A stretch of DNA of 7,355 nucleotides from an uncultured Rhodobacter sp. (GTDB lineage: Bacteria > Pseudomonadota > Alphaproteobacteria > Rhodobacterales > Rhodobacteraceae): assembly GCA_937901435.1 (NCBI GenBank), contig CALGTJ010000524.1, forward strand, positions 1 through 7,355, in the 5' to 3' direction. Positions 1 through 5,980 of this stretch are shown one piece after another; position 1 is the stretch's first letter, and each line of letters opens with the position of its first letter. Under the pieces are notes generated by a model, which was not told the DNA's origin, did no database searches, and worked only from the letters and a program-made list of their open reading frames with translations. Both the position numbers and the translations under genes were made by a program.

Positions 1-54
1 GATCACTCTCATACCGCAGCCGCCAACCGACCGTGGTGAATAATCCGGGTTAGG
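1..54 (-). mobile_element. possible end of an insertion sequence interrupting the ketosynthase domain
   Basis: On the minus strand the ketosynthase reading FDAKFFDMRP stops matching the family exactly where the bases CCTAACCCGGATTATTCA begin (54 down to 37). The family normally continues with an E-A then D-P-Q-H/Q-R stretch, but here the frame reads NPDYSPRSVGGCGMRV, which is foreign to it. The boundary bases resemble, from memory, the terminal repeats of IS1380-type elements in alphaproteobacteria; this could not be checked. Only the outer edge would be present and no transposase is visible. A contig ending inside a repeated element would give the same picture. A chimeric join is the alternative. 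Confidence 0.4.
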
Positions 55-2166
55 ACGCATGTCAAAGAATTTCGCGTCGAACTGGTCGACGTCCTTTAGA
101 ATGGCGCGCGCGGGCACATAGTCGGCGCTGGCCCGCGTCGCGGCGTCAAAGCCATCTTCGGCCTCGTCGCGGTAAAACTGTTCGATGACACTTGTGCCGT
201 CGCGGATCACATCCCAGAAGCCTTGCAAGGTCACCCCACCCGGCAGGCGTGCGGCCATACCGATGATGGCAATGGCGCGGTCATCGTCCCCGGACAGTGT
301 CGTGCTCTGTTTTGTCGTCTGCGCCACACCGGGCGCGCGTTTTGCCAGTTTTGCGGCCAAATCACCCAGACGGGGCACGTCGAACAGCTCGGCAATCGCA
401 AACCGCAGGCCAAGCTCTTTTTCCATGATCGCATGGGCCTCCATCAGCAACAGCGAGGTGCCGCCCAAATCAAAGAAGGTGTCACTGGCGCGCGGCGCAT
501 CACCGCCCAGAACCCGCTGCCAGATGGCAGAGATCGTGGCCAGAACGTCGTTTGGGTTTGCAACTGCCGTCTTGGAGATATCCTCTGCCAGGGCCTCTGT
601 CGGGGCCTCTGTCGGGGCCTCTGGCAGGGCATCCATCTGGGCGCACAGGGCTTTGCGGTCAACTTTGCCCGCAGGCGTCAGCGGCAGCGCGTCAAGCACA
701 AAAACCTTGCGCGGAAACACATCGCGGGCGATCTGGTCTTGTGTCATCTCGCGCAGAACGTTGGTGAACTCTGCCCTGTCGGTGACAGGATCAGAGGCCA
801 CCACAAAGGCAACAAGGTGGGCCGCCTGACCCTGCGAGGGCAGCAGTTCCACCACCACGTCCTCGACGCCCGGCTGGGCGCGCAGGATATGTTCGATCCC
901 GTCCATCTCGACCCGCCGACCAGCAAGTTTGATCTGGCGATCCGCGCGGCCTTTGAAAAAGAACACCCCGTCAGGCTGTTGGCAGGCCAGATCGCCCGTC
1001 AGATATAGTGTCCCCTCCTGCCCCTCGCGCGGGTCGGGGATAAAGCTGGCGGCGGTTTGCGCGGCGCGGTTGAAATACCCCAGCGCCACACCTGCCCCGC
1101 CAATCGCCAATTGACCCACCGCGCCACGCTGCAGCGGGCGCAGGTCCTCGTCGAGGATCAGCGCGTCTTCGCCCGTCATCGCGCGCCCAATTGGCAGATC
1201 CCCGGCGCGCACATCCTTTAGGGTCACTTGGTGACACAGACTGTGCACACAGGTCTCGGTCGGCCCGTAGCCATTGAACAATTGCAGGCTCGGCCACGTG
1301 GTCAGCAACTTTTGTGCCACCGACGGCACCATGACATCCCCGCCCACTTCGCAAAGACGCACGGTTTCAAACGCATCAATCCGGTGGGTGACCATCAGAT
1401 TGTGCAGACCCGCATACCACAGCGCAACCGTCACCCTGTGCTGGATCATCGTGTCCGCGACGGACTGTACCTCTGGTGTCGTGCTTTCCAGCACCGCCAC
1501 AGCGGCCCCCACCAAAAGCGGGACAAGCGTTTCGATCAGCGCGCCGTCACAGGCAATCGTCGAGGCGTGCAGCACTACATCCGTCTGGTGCAGCGCAAGT
1601 TCGGGCTGTCCAAAGGCCATCAGGGTGATCGCCCGGTGCGGGACAAGAACGCCCTTGGGGCGACCCGTGGTGCCAGAGGTATAAAGCACGCAGGCCGGAT
1701 CATTGCCAGTGATCGCAGGCCAGACCCGTTTGGTGGCTGTGAACGAGGTGTCAATGTCGAGGATCACCGGCGCCTGTCCGTCGAACAAGGCGGCCGCCTC
1801 TGCCATGTGATCCTGCTTTGCCAAAACCGCAGCCATAGGACCGTCGCTGGTGATGAATTTCAACTGTTCCGGCGCAAAACCCGGATCAAGCGGAACAAAG
1901 ACCGCCCCGGCTTTGAGGCAGGCCAGCATCCCTACAATCGCCTCTGGCGAGCGCGTGGCGTAAAGCCCGACAAAATCGCCCGCCCCGATGCCCTGATCCG
2001 CCAGCAGTCCGGCCAGCGACAATACCCTGCTCTGCACTGCGCCATAGGTCAGCGTCTGGTCACGGCCCAACAGTGCCGCGCGATCCAAACCCGCTGTGGC
2101 GCAGGTTTGAAAGGCATCGGCAACAGAGACAGTGTGGTACAGATCGCTTTGCAAGATTAAACCCAA
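1..2166 (-). CDS. NRPS-like loading protein: adenylation domain, carrier domain, start of ketosynthase (partial, runs off left edge)
   Basis: An amino-acid-activating enzyme that should adenylate a substrate, load it on its own phosphopantetheine arm and pass it to a ketosynthase. Numbering from TTG at 2166, the adenylation motifs are A2 LKAGAVFVPLD (84-94), A3 TSGTTGRPKG (163-172), A4-like ACDGALIE with Asp207, A5 NGYGPTET (298-305), A6 GQLAIGGAGVALGY (351-364), A7 LTGDL (388-392), A8 GRADRQIKLAGRRVE (406-420) and A10 AGKVDR with Lys501. A linker rich in Pro, Thr, Glu and Ala (514-524) leads to a carrier domain, LGGTSLLLMEA, with attachment Ser571. A ketosynthase starts at about 632 (AIAIIGMAARLPGG, later FDAKFFDMRP) but similarity ends near 705. 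No condensation domain precedes the A domain, so a starter module of a hybrid NRPS/PKS is inferred. Asp207 aligns with the Asp that contacts the substrate amino group, which favours an amino acid; identity cannot be read safely. The start is unclear: no in-frame ATG lies after a TGA at 2167-2169, leaving TTG at 2166 or 2154. Confidence 0.92.
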   Translation of the reverse strand, partial: MGLILQSDLYHTVSVADAFQTCATAGLDRAALLGRDQTLTYGAVQSRVLSLAGLLADQGIGAGDFVGLYATRSPEAIVGMLACLKAGAVFVPLDPGFAPEQLKFITSDGPMAAVLAKQDHMAEAAALFDGQAPVILDIDTSFTATKRVWPAITGNDPACVLYTSGTTGRPKGVLVPHRAITLMAFGQPELALHQTDVVLHASTIACDGALIETLVPLLVGAAVAVLESTTPEVQSVADTMIQHRVTVALWYAGLHNLMVTHRIDAFETVRLCEVGGDVMVPSVAQKLLTTWPSLQLFNGYGPTETCVHSLCHQVTLKDVRAGDLPIGRAMTGEDALILDEDLRPLQRGAVGQLAIGGAGVALGYFNRAAQTAASFIPDPREGQEGTLYLTGDLACQQPDGVFFFKGRADRQIKLAGRRVEMDGIEHILRAQPGVEDVVVELLPSQGQAAHLVAFVVASDPVTDRAEFTNVLREMTQDQIARDVFPRKVFVLDALPLTPAGKVDRKALCAQMDALPEAPTEAPTEALAEDISKTAVANPNDVLATISAIWQRVLGGDAPRASDTFFDLGGTSLLLMEAHAIMEKELGLRFAIAELFDVPRLGDLAAKLAKRAPGVAQTTKQSTTLSGDDDRAIAIIGMAARLPGGVTLQGFWDVIRDGTSVIEQFYRDEAEDGFDAATRASADYVPARAILKDVDQFDAKFFDMRPNPDYSPRSVGGCGMRVI
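588..626. repeat. 12-base tandem repeat coding the interdomain linker
   Basis: About three copies of a 12-base unit (gggcctctgtcg, the last copy ending ggca) lie inside the NRPS-like gene. On the coding strand each unit gives four residues, so the protein reads PEAP-TEAP-TEAL between the adenylation and carrier domains. Unit length is a multiple of three, so copy-number change would lengthen or shorten the flexible linker without shifting the frame. Confidence 0.8.
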
Positions 2167-2193
2167 TCAATTCATTCGTTTGCCCTTTGACAT
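2167..2193 (-). other. 8-codon leader ORF in frame with the NRPS-like gene, ending in TGA
   Basis: ATG at 2193 opens MSKGKRMN and stops at TGA 2169-2167. The following codon is the TTG at 2166 that opens the NRPS-like frame, and all are in the same phase. The internal ATG at 2175 has AAAGGG (2183-2188) seven bases upstream, the best ribosome-binding context in the area, but it is followed by only AAT and then TGA. Either the true start is ATG 2175 and codon 3 is now a nonsense codon, or ribosomes end here and restart at the abutting TTG. Confidence 0.4.
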
Positions 2194-2380
2194 GCGCCAA
2201 AATCGATCAATTGGGTCCGACACCGTCTGTTTCCGTATTCGAACCAATCGGGCGTCGGATAAGAGGCTCCAACAGGCAGAAGACAACTAGCGTCTTTGCG
2301 CCAGCGTTAAGATTGAATTGCCAACGGCCCTCGGGGGCGCGGGTCACATATCGTGATGAATTTTCATAGGATTCTCTGTA

Positions 2381-2400
2381 ATTACCTGTTTTTAGGTAAT
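2381..2400. promoter_or_regulatory. inverted repeat, possible operator
   Basis: Perfect 7-base arms ATTACCT (2381-2387) and AGGTAAT (2394-2400) enclose six bases, GTTTTT. The site lies about 215 bases upstream of the NRPS-like start. It could be a dimeric regulator site or a small hairpin; no T-run follows on the minus strand, so it is not a clear terminator. On the minus strand it is preceded by AAGGGAGG, but no credible gene follows. Confidence 0.3.
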
Positions 2401-2435
2401 ATTTTACACCTCCCTTAAAGATCGCGCACCAGATC

Positions 2436-2459
2436 GCGGGATTTGCGGGATTTGCGGGA
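2436..2459. repeat. 9-base tandem repeat GCGGGATTT
   Basis: Two full copies of gcgggattt (2436-2444 and 2445-2453) and a partial third (gcggga, 2454-2459) lie in the non-coding region. Function is unknown; it may be a slippage product or spaced binding sites at nearly one helical turn. Confidence 0.75.
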
Positions 2460-2504
2460 ATCTCTGCATTTCGCACAATAGAATTGATCGAAAGGTATTG
2501 TTTA

Positions 2505-2521
2505 TGTTTGGTCCCCAAACA
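2505..2521. promoter_or_regulatory. 17-base palindrome TGTTTGG-TCC-CCAAACA, possible operator
   Basis: Perfect 7-base arms are separated by three bases. This geometry is typical of a site for a dimeric helix-turn-helix regulator. It lies at the GC/AT transition of the spacer, about 340 bases upstream of the NRPS-like start. No regulator gene is in the window. Confidence 0.35.
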
Positions 2522-2670
2522 CAGTCGGGCAACCTTTCAAATTTAAATTGATTCGGTGAGGTTTTTCCCAATAAAATCAATCTTAAATTGCATTTTTATA
2601 TATTAATTATATTTTAGGTTGTATTCAGCAATTTCAACACGACCGAAAAGTCAACAATAGGTTGAACTAT

Positions 2671-2687
2671 GCAGGAATCTTTCCCGC
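2671..2687 (-). terminator. hairpin just after the methyltransferase stop, possible terminator
   Basis: On the minus strand GCGGGAA-AGA-TTCCTGC can form a 7-pair stem (one G-U) with a three-base loop, starting six bases after the TAA at 2694-2696. The position suits the end of the flippase-methyltransferase transcript. No T-run follows, so it would be a weak or Rho-assisted terminator, or a 3'-end stabilising hairpin. Confidence 0.35.
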
Positions 2688-2693
2688 TGTATC

Positions 2694-3479
2694 TTAAGCC
2701 ACAGATCGCAAGAGATATCCCGCGCTTTGGCTTTGCCCAAGCCAGGGGTGGGTTGCGATCACATGGCCAAGGCCCTCGATGTCCCACTGGTCTTCGATTA
2801 CATAGCCCATCGCGGCGATCTCGGCCTCGAAGGCGGGGCGGTTGCGGATTTGATACGGCACCCGCCCCGCGCCGATCCTTTCGATGGTGAACGCCTTGGG
2901 ACGACCCCAAAGCGCCACTTTGTTCACAATGATATAGGTGGGGCGATGTGGCAGGCTTTGCACAAACTCTGCAAACGGTTGATCAAGATACTGGAGCAGC
3001 CCGGACGCCAGCAACAGGTCAGAGTTTGGCAAGTCATCCGGTGCCATCTCAAACCGGATCGCCTGCGGCAACTCACAGTTTTGCTGCCGTTCCCGCGCGG
3101 CAGTGATGATGCCGGGCAAATCATAGACCGCCCAAGTCACCTCAGACAGGTCGAGAACACCGGAAAACGCTATGTATTTTGTCCCCAGATGGCCACCTGC
3201 GTCCGTCACGGCGCGGACCTGCGGCAACAATCGGTCAAGCCAAAAGACGACCGGATAATCGAGGGCGTGACGCTAGCAGATCTGGTCAAAGGACACATCG
3301 GCAATCGAGGCGTCGTCATACCCGGCTTGTTTGCCGGCAGGCAGCGCGGCCATGGCTGCCGTGCGCGTGCGATACACTCCGGCAAAGCGCGCGGCGCGAC
3401 GGGTCCCTTTCAGCGCCCGCGCGGCAAGGATGGATGGCAGGCTGAGCCCCAGTTTCACGATCTGTTTCATGCGCTTCAT
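2694..3479 (-). pseudogene. TIGR04325-family putative methyltransferase, interrupted by an in-frame TAG
   Basis: A putative SAM-dependent methyltransferase of the TIGR04325 (LIC12133) type, often found in polysaccharide and O-antigen clusters; its acceptor is unknown. Starting at ATG 3479, the protein begins MKRMKQIVKLGLSLPSIL, continues through FAGVYRTRTAAMAALPAGKQAGYDDASI, and meets TAG at 3275-3273 (codon 69). The same frame then resumes RHALDYPVVFWLDRLLPQV, a typical continuation, followed by the SAM-motif-like DAGGHLG (93-99), YDLPG (119-123), SGLLQYL (159-165) and a normal end. Total length, 261 codons before the stop, fits the family, with no frameshift and one nonsense codon. AAAGG (3486-3490), overlapping the flippase TAA, lies seven bases before the ATG, so the genes are probably translationally coupled. 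A TTG restart at 3230 would omit conserved N-terminal sequence. A sequencing error or amber suppression could also explain the stop. Confidence 0.85.
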
Positions 3480-3489
3480 GGTCCGACCT

Positions 3490-5010
3490 TTATCCTGTCG
3501 TTTCATCGCGCGCGGGCTTGGCCACCGATCCCGGCCCCATGCCAGAGCGCAGCTGGCGCCAGAACAGCGGGTCCAACCAGATGACCGAGGCCACATAGAT
3601 GACAATTGACACCGCGCCAAAGCCCAAGGCCTCGACCAGATCCGGCAAGCCCCAATCCCGTGCCAGCCACTTTAACCCCGCCAACACGGCAATCCCGCAT
3701 ATCAAAGGCAGGATGGAATGGCGCAAAGGGCGCAGGACCGCCCACAAACGGATTTGCGCATACCGGTGAAACAGCCACCCGGTCGCCACCAGAACCAAGC
3801 CCGAAATCAGCACCTGAGACCATGCCACCATATAGACACCGCACTGCACGGCCCCACAGGTCAAGAGCACCGATGTGATCAACACCACCAATGTGAAGGG
3901 CGGCAGGCGTTTGGCCTGCCCGACGATGGACATCAAGGGTTCGGTCATGATCCCGAACAGGAACAGCAGGCGACTGACCGCAAGGATCGCGACCAGCGGC
4001 GCGGCTGGCAGCCACTCGGAACTGAGCAGCCCGCCGATAAGCGCATTGCTCATCAGCATCAGCCAGATCAAAACCGGAGCGCCCGCAGTGACCAAAACTT
4101 TGCAATGAAAACTGACTTGTTGATTGATCCGATCCAATTGACCAGTTTCATCCCCATTGTCGCGTGCCCGGCGAAAATGCGTCCACGCCAACAGTTGGGC
4201 CGGAAAGGCGATGATTTCACCCGCCGCGCTAACCAAACGGTCAGCCGCCCGGAAATACCCAACCGCCAGCGGGCCCAGAAACCCACCAATCAAAAACGTC
4301 GCCGTATAGAGCCGGATGTTGATCAATAGACGGCTGGCAAAGATCTGCCCCGAAAAGACCCAGAGCTCTTTCAAAAGCGCGCGGTCCATCCCCCGCATCG
4401 GGGCCAGTCGCGTGATCGCGAAACTCATCGTCACATGGGTCGCCTGAAACGACAGGCGGCCAAAGGCCAGCGACAGCACACCCCAACCCGACAGCAAAAA
4501 GGTAAGCGCAACGGCGAGGCCCACCACCTCTCCGCTGATTTCACAGATGGCCGAGGCCTTTAATCTGTTGGACCAGATCAACACGCCTTTTTGTGCCGAA
4601 GAGGTCGTCGCGATCATGACCCAGATCGAGAATAACACCAATAAAAGAACGGTTTGCGACGAAACTCCCAAGGCCCCGCCAAGCAGCGATCCAAGGATGC
4701 CAAGCCCGCCAACCGCAATGCCGGTCAGAAGGGCAACCAACAGAACCTGTCGCGGAATTGTCGCATCGCCCGATTGAGACATGATAAACGGGGCCCATCC
4801 GACCTCTGCCACACGCAGCAGCAGGATCGACGCCGCCGAGGCCAGCGCAAACACCCCGAAATCGGCAGGCCCAAGCACCCGCGCGGCCACAATGAAAACG
4901 GTGAATTGCGCGATCTGGGAAATGATGCGTTCAGCGACCGTTAACGCAGTGTCCCCAAGCGCTTTGCGGGCAACCATCCGAGACGGGGCATCGACGGCGT
5001 TGTGCGACAT
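3490..5010 (-). CDS. oligosaccharide flippase (Wzx-like, polysaccharide transporter family)
   Basis: An inner-membrane protein that should flip an undecaprenyl-linked sugar unit from the cytoplasmic to the periplasmic face. Read from ATG 5010 it has 506 residues, a usual length for the family, and is hydrophobic throughout with about 12 to 14 likely membrane segments. Two family hallmarks are visible: ARVLGPADFGVFAL (43-56) in the N-terminal half and GGFLGPLAVGYFRAADRL (242-259) in the second half. The C-terminal end is a charged tail. An in-frame TTG at 5025 would add five residues (MDECD); ATG is preferred, though neither start has a strong Shine-Dalgarno sequence. It is first in the leftward transcript and ten bases upstream of the methyltransferase gene. 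It sits divergently from the glycosyltransferase operon, which most likely makes its substrate. It appears intact. The exact glycan carried cannot be told. Confidence 0.93.
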   Translation of the reverse strand: MSHNAVDAPSRMVARKALGDTALTVAERIISQIAQFTVFIVAARVLGPADFGVFALASAASILLLRVAEVGWAPFIMSQSGDATIPRQVLLVALLTGIAVGGLGILGSLLGGALGVSSQTVLLLVLFSIWVMIATTSSAQKGVLIWSNRLKASAICEISGEVVGLAVALTFLLSGWGVLSLAFGRLSFQATHVTMSFAITRLAPMRGMDRALLKELWVFSGQIFASRLLINIRLYTATFLIGGFLGPLAVGYFRAADRLVSAAGEIIAFPAQLLAWTHFRRARDNGDETGQLDRINQQVSFHCKVLVTAGAPVLIWLMLMSNALIGGLLSSEWLPAAPLVAILAVSRLLFLFGIMTEPLMSIVGQAKRLPPFTLVVLITSVLLTCGAVQCGVYMVAWSQVLISGLVLVATGWLFHRYAQIRLWAVLRPLRHSILPLICGIAVLAGLKWLARDWGLPDLVEALGFGAVSIVIYVASVIWLDPLFWRQLRSGMGPGSVAKPARDETTG

Positions 5011-5084
5011 ATCACACTCATCCAATTCTCACAGTGCCGCGCAGGTGGCTATATCAACCCCAACGTTAATCTGCGGGCGTATCA

Positions 5085-5114
5085 TGTGCTTGCACAATTG
5101 GTTAAAACTTTTAA
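5085..5114. promoter_or_regulatory. paired palindromes, candidate operator between the two operons
   Basis: TGTGCTTGCACA (5085-5096) and TTAAAACTTTTAA (5102-5114) are both perfect inverted repeats, five bases apart, near 75 bases upstream of the flippase ATG and 160 bases upstream of the sugar transferase ATG. Placement allows control of both directions. The binding factor is unknown. Confidence 0.35.
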
Positions 5115-5250
5115 ATCAACGATCTAGGAAACTCATTGTTTCCATCAAATTGCCCTGATTTGGTCATTATGCAACATTTTCCGGGCGACAGGATTCAAAG
5201 TAACTTGTTATTAACGACTTGGGCATGATTCGGCGCTGACCTGTGGGGGG

Positions 5251-5268
5251 GAGGCGCCTTTGCGTCTC
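5251..5268 (+). promoter_or_regulatory. hairpin directly upstream of the sugar transferase start
   Basis: GAGGCGC (5251-5257) and GCGTCTC (5262-5268) can pair (one G-U) around the loop CTTT. The stem ends eight bases before the ATG at 5277, where a ribosome-binding site would be, and it is preceded by a G-run (5245-5251). No normal Shine-Dalgarno sequence is visible for this gene, so the structure could limit or control translation. It may equally be chance in GC-rich DNA. Confidence 0.3.
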
Positions 5269-5276
5269 TTAAGCGC

Positions 5277-5978
5277 ATGATAATTCAAACGATTCAGAGG
5301 GACGCATCAGTCGCCAAGGCTGGCGCAGCAATCAGGCAATACTCGGCGAAATCAGAAAAACTGCGTCCGACGACAACCTCAAAAGTTGCGTTCGACAAGG
5401 TCTTTGCCGTCTTTGCCTTGGCCATCTTTTCTCCCGTTTTCTTGGTTATCAGTGGGTTAATCCTGGCGTTTGAAGGGCGTCAAATTTTCTTTGGTCACAC
5501 GCGCATCGGGCAGAATGGAAAGCCGTTTCAGTGCTGGAAATTCCGCACCATGGTGCTTGACGCCGAGCAACGTCTGGAAGACGCGTTGCGCAAGGATCCG
5601 GCGCTGCGACAAGAATGGAATGAAACGCGCAAGATGAAGAATGACCCACGGATCAACAAACTTGGACGGTTCCTGCGCAAAACCAGTCTGGATGAGTTGC
5701 CCCAGTTCTGGAATGTCCTGAAAGGCGAGATGTCGGTGGTGGGCCCGCGACCAGTCGTTGCTAACGAGCTGCCCTACTATGGCGTCCATGTGCGCGATTA
5801 CGCCTCTGTCAGGCCCGGCCTGACGGGCGCGTGGCAAGTCAGCGGACGCAGCAACACCACCTATGACGAGAGGGTCGCGCTGGATGTAAACTACATCCGC
5901 CATGGGTCGATGTGGGATGATATGTCGATCATCCTGCGCACGTTCCGCGCGATCCTCGGGCAATCCGGGGCCCATTGA
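5277..5978 (+). CDS. undecaprenyl-phosphate sugar-1-phosphate transferase (WbaP/ExoY family)
   Basis: The initiating enzyme of a lipid-linked polysaccharide: it transfers a sugar-1-phosphate from a UDP-sugar to undecaprenyl phosphate at the cytoplasmic face of the inner membrane. The 233-residue protein has the short, monotopic build of ExoY rather than the long multi-membrane WbaP form. A basic N-terminus precedes one hydrophobic segment (about 40-65). Family motifs then follow: KFRTM (88-92), RINKLGRFLRKTSLDELPQ (125-143) with the catalytic Asp139-Glu140 pair, SVVGPRP (153-159), RPGLTGAWQVSGR (179-191) and the C-terminal DVNYIRHGSMWDDMSI. ATG 5277 is the earliest possible start because TGA at 5226 closes the frame and no other start lies between; no good ribosome-binding site is seen. 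It heads the rightward operon, two bases before the next gene's ATG. The sugar (galactose, glucose or an N-acetylated sugar) cannot be deduced. Confidence 0.95.
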   Translation: MIIQTIQRDASVAKAGAAIRQYSAKSEKLRPTTTSKVAFDKVFAVFALAIFSPVFLVISGLILAFEGRQIFFGHTRIGQNGKPFQCWKFRTMVLDAEQRLEDALRKDPALRQEWNETRKMKNDPRINKLGRFLRKTSLDELPQFWNVLKGEMSVVGPRPVVANELPYYGVHVRDYASVRPGLTGAWQVSGRSNTTYDERVALDVNYIRHGSMWDDMSIILRTFRAILGQSGAH

Positions 5979-5980
5979 CG

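Larger units (their letters stand above)
2167..2693. other. 527-base non-coding region upstream of the NRPS-like gene
   Basis: No convincing gene was found on either strand. The stretch from about 2540 to 2640 is very AT-rich compared with the coding sequence around it, as expected of a regulatory or horizontally acquired spacer. It holds the 9-base tandem repeat, two operator-like palindromes and a hairpin next to the methyltransferase stop, each listed separately. Another weak dyad is ACCCAAT at 2161-2167 against ATTGGGT at 2210-2216, flanking the NRPS start area. The arms ATTGATT (2547-2553) and AATCAAT (2575-2581) form a further loose inverted repeat, and TTAAATTG recurs at 2543-2550 and 2583-2590. 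The promoter of the leftward NRPS-like gene should lie here, but no clear -35/-10 pair was identified. Confidence 0.6.
5011..5276. promoter_or_regulatory. divergent intergenic region between flippase and sugar transferase genes
   Basis: This 266-base spacer separates two genes that point away from each other, so it must carry promoters for both. It is AT-rich in its middle (5090-5220). Two perfect palindromes lie side by side: TGTGC-TT-GCACA (5085-5096) and TTAAAA-C-TTTTAA (5102-5114). A third short dyad, GTTA-T-TAAC, lies at 5207-5215. No sigma-70 hexamer pair with proper spacing was convincing, so promoter positions are not assigned. Confidence 0.6.

Noticed and set aside
223..1008. A 261-residue open frame on the plus strand
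   Set aside because: It is antisense to the end of the adenylation domain and the carrier domain; no family features are seen.
1228..2160. A 310-residue open frame on the plus strand
   Set aside because: It is antisense to the adenylation domain, whose motifs are clear; the composition is Arg/Gln/His-rich as expected of a shadow frame in GC-rich DNA.
2436..2459. A CRISPR-like repeat array
   Set aside because: Units are 9 bases, directly adjacent and without spacers; this is a short tandem repeat only.
2207..2518. A 103-residue open frame on the minus strand in the spacer, containing NPANPANPA
   Set aside because: It needs a TTG start without a ribosome-binding site, matches no family I recognise, and its repeat simply reflects the 9-base DNA repeat. 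Not supported as a gene.
2727..3584. A 285-residue open frame on the plus strand opposite the methyltransferase
   Set aside because: The opposite strand carries recognisable methyltransferase motifs on both sides of the TAG; this frame has no recognisable domain and looks like a shadow.
5102..5114. A possible CtrA site (TTAA-N-TTAA)
   Set aside because: The spacing between the two TTAA halves is five bases, not the seven expected for CtrA.
5090..5118. A sigma-70-like promoter starting with TTGCAC
   Set aside because: The -35-like hexamer is fair but no good -10 lies at 16 to 18 bases; other hexamer pairs in the spacer were no better.
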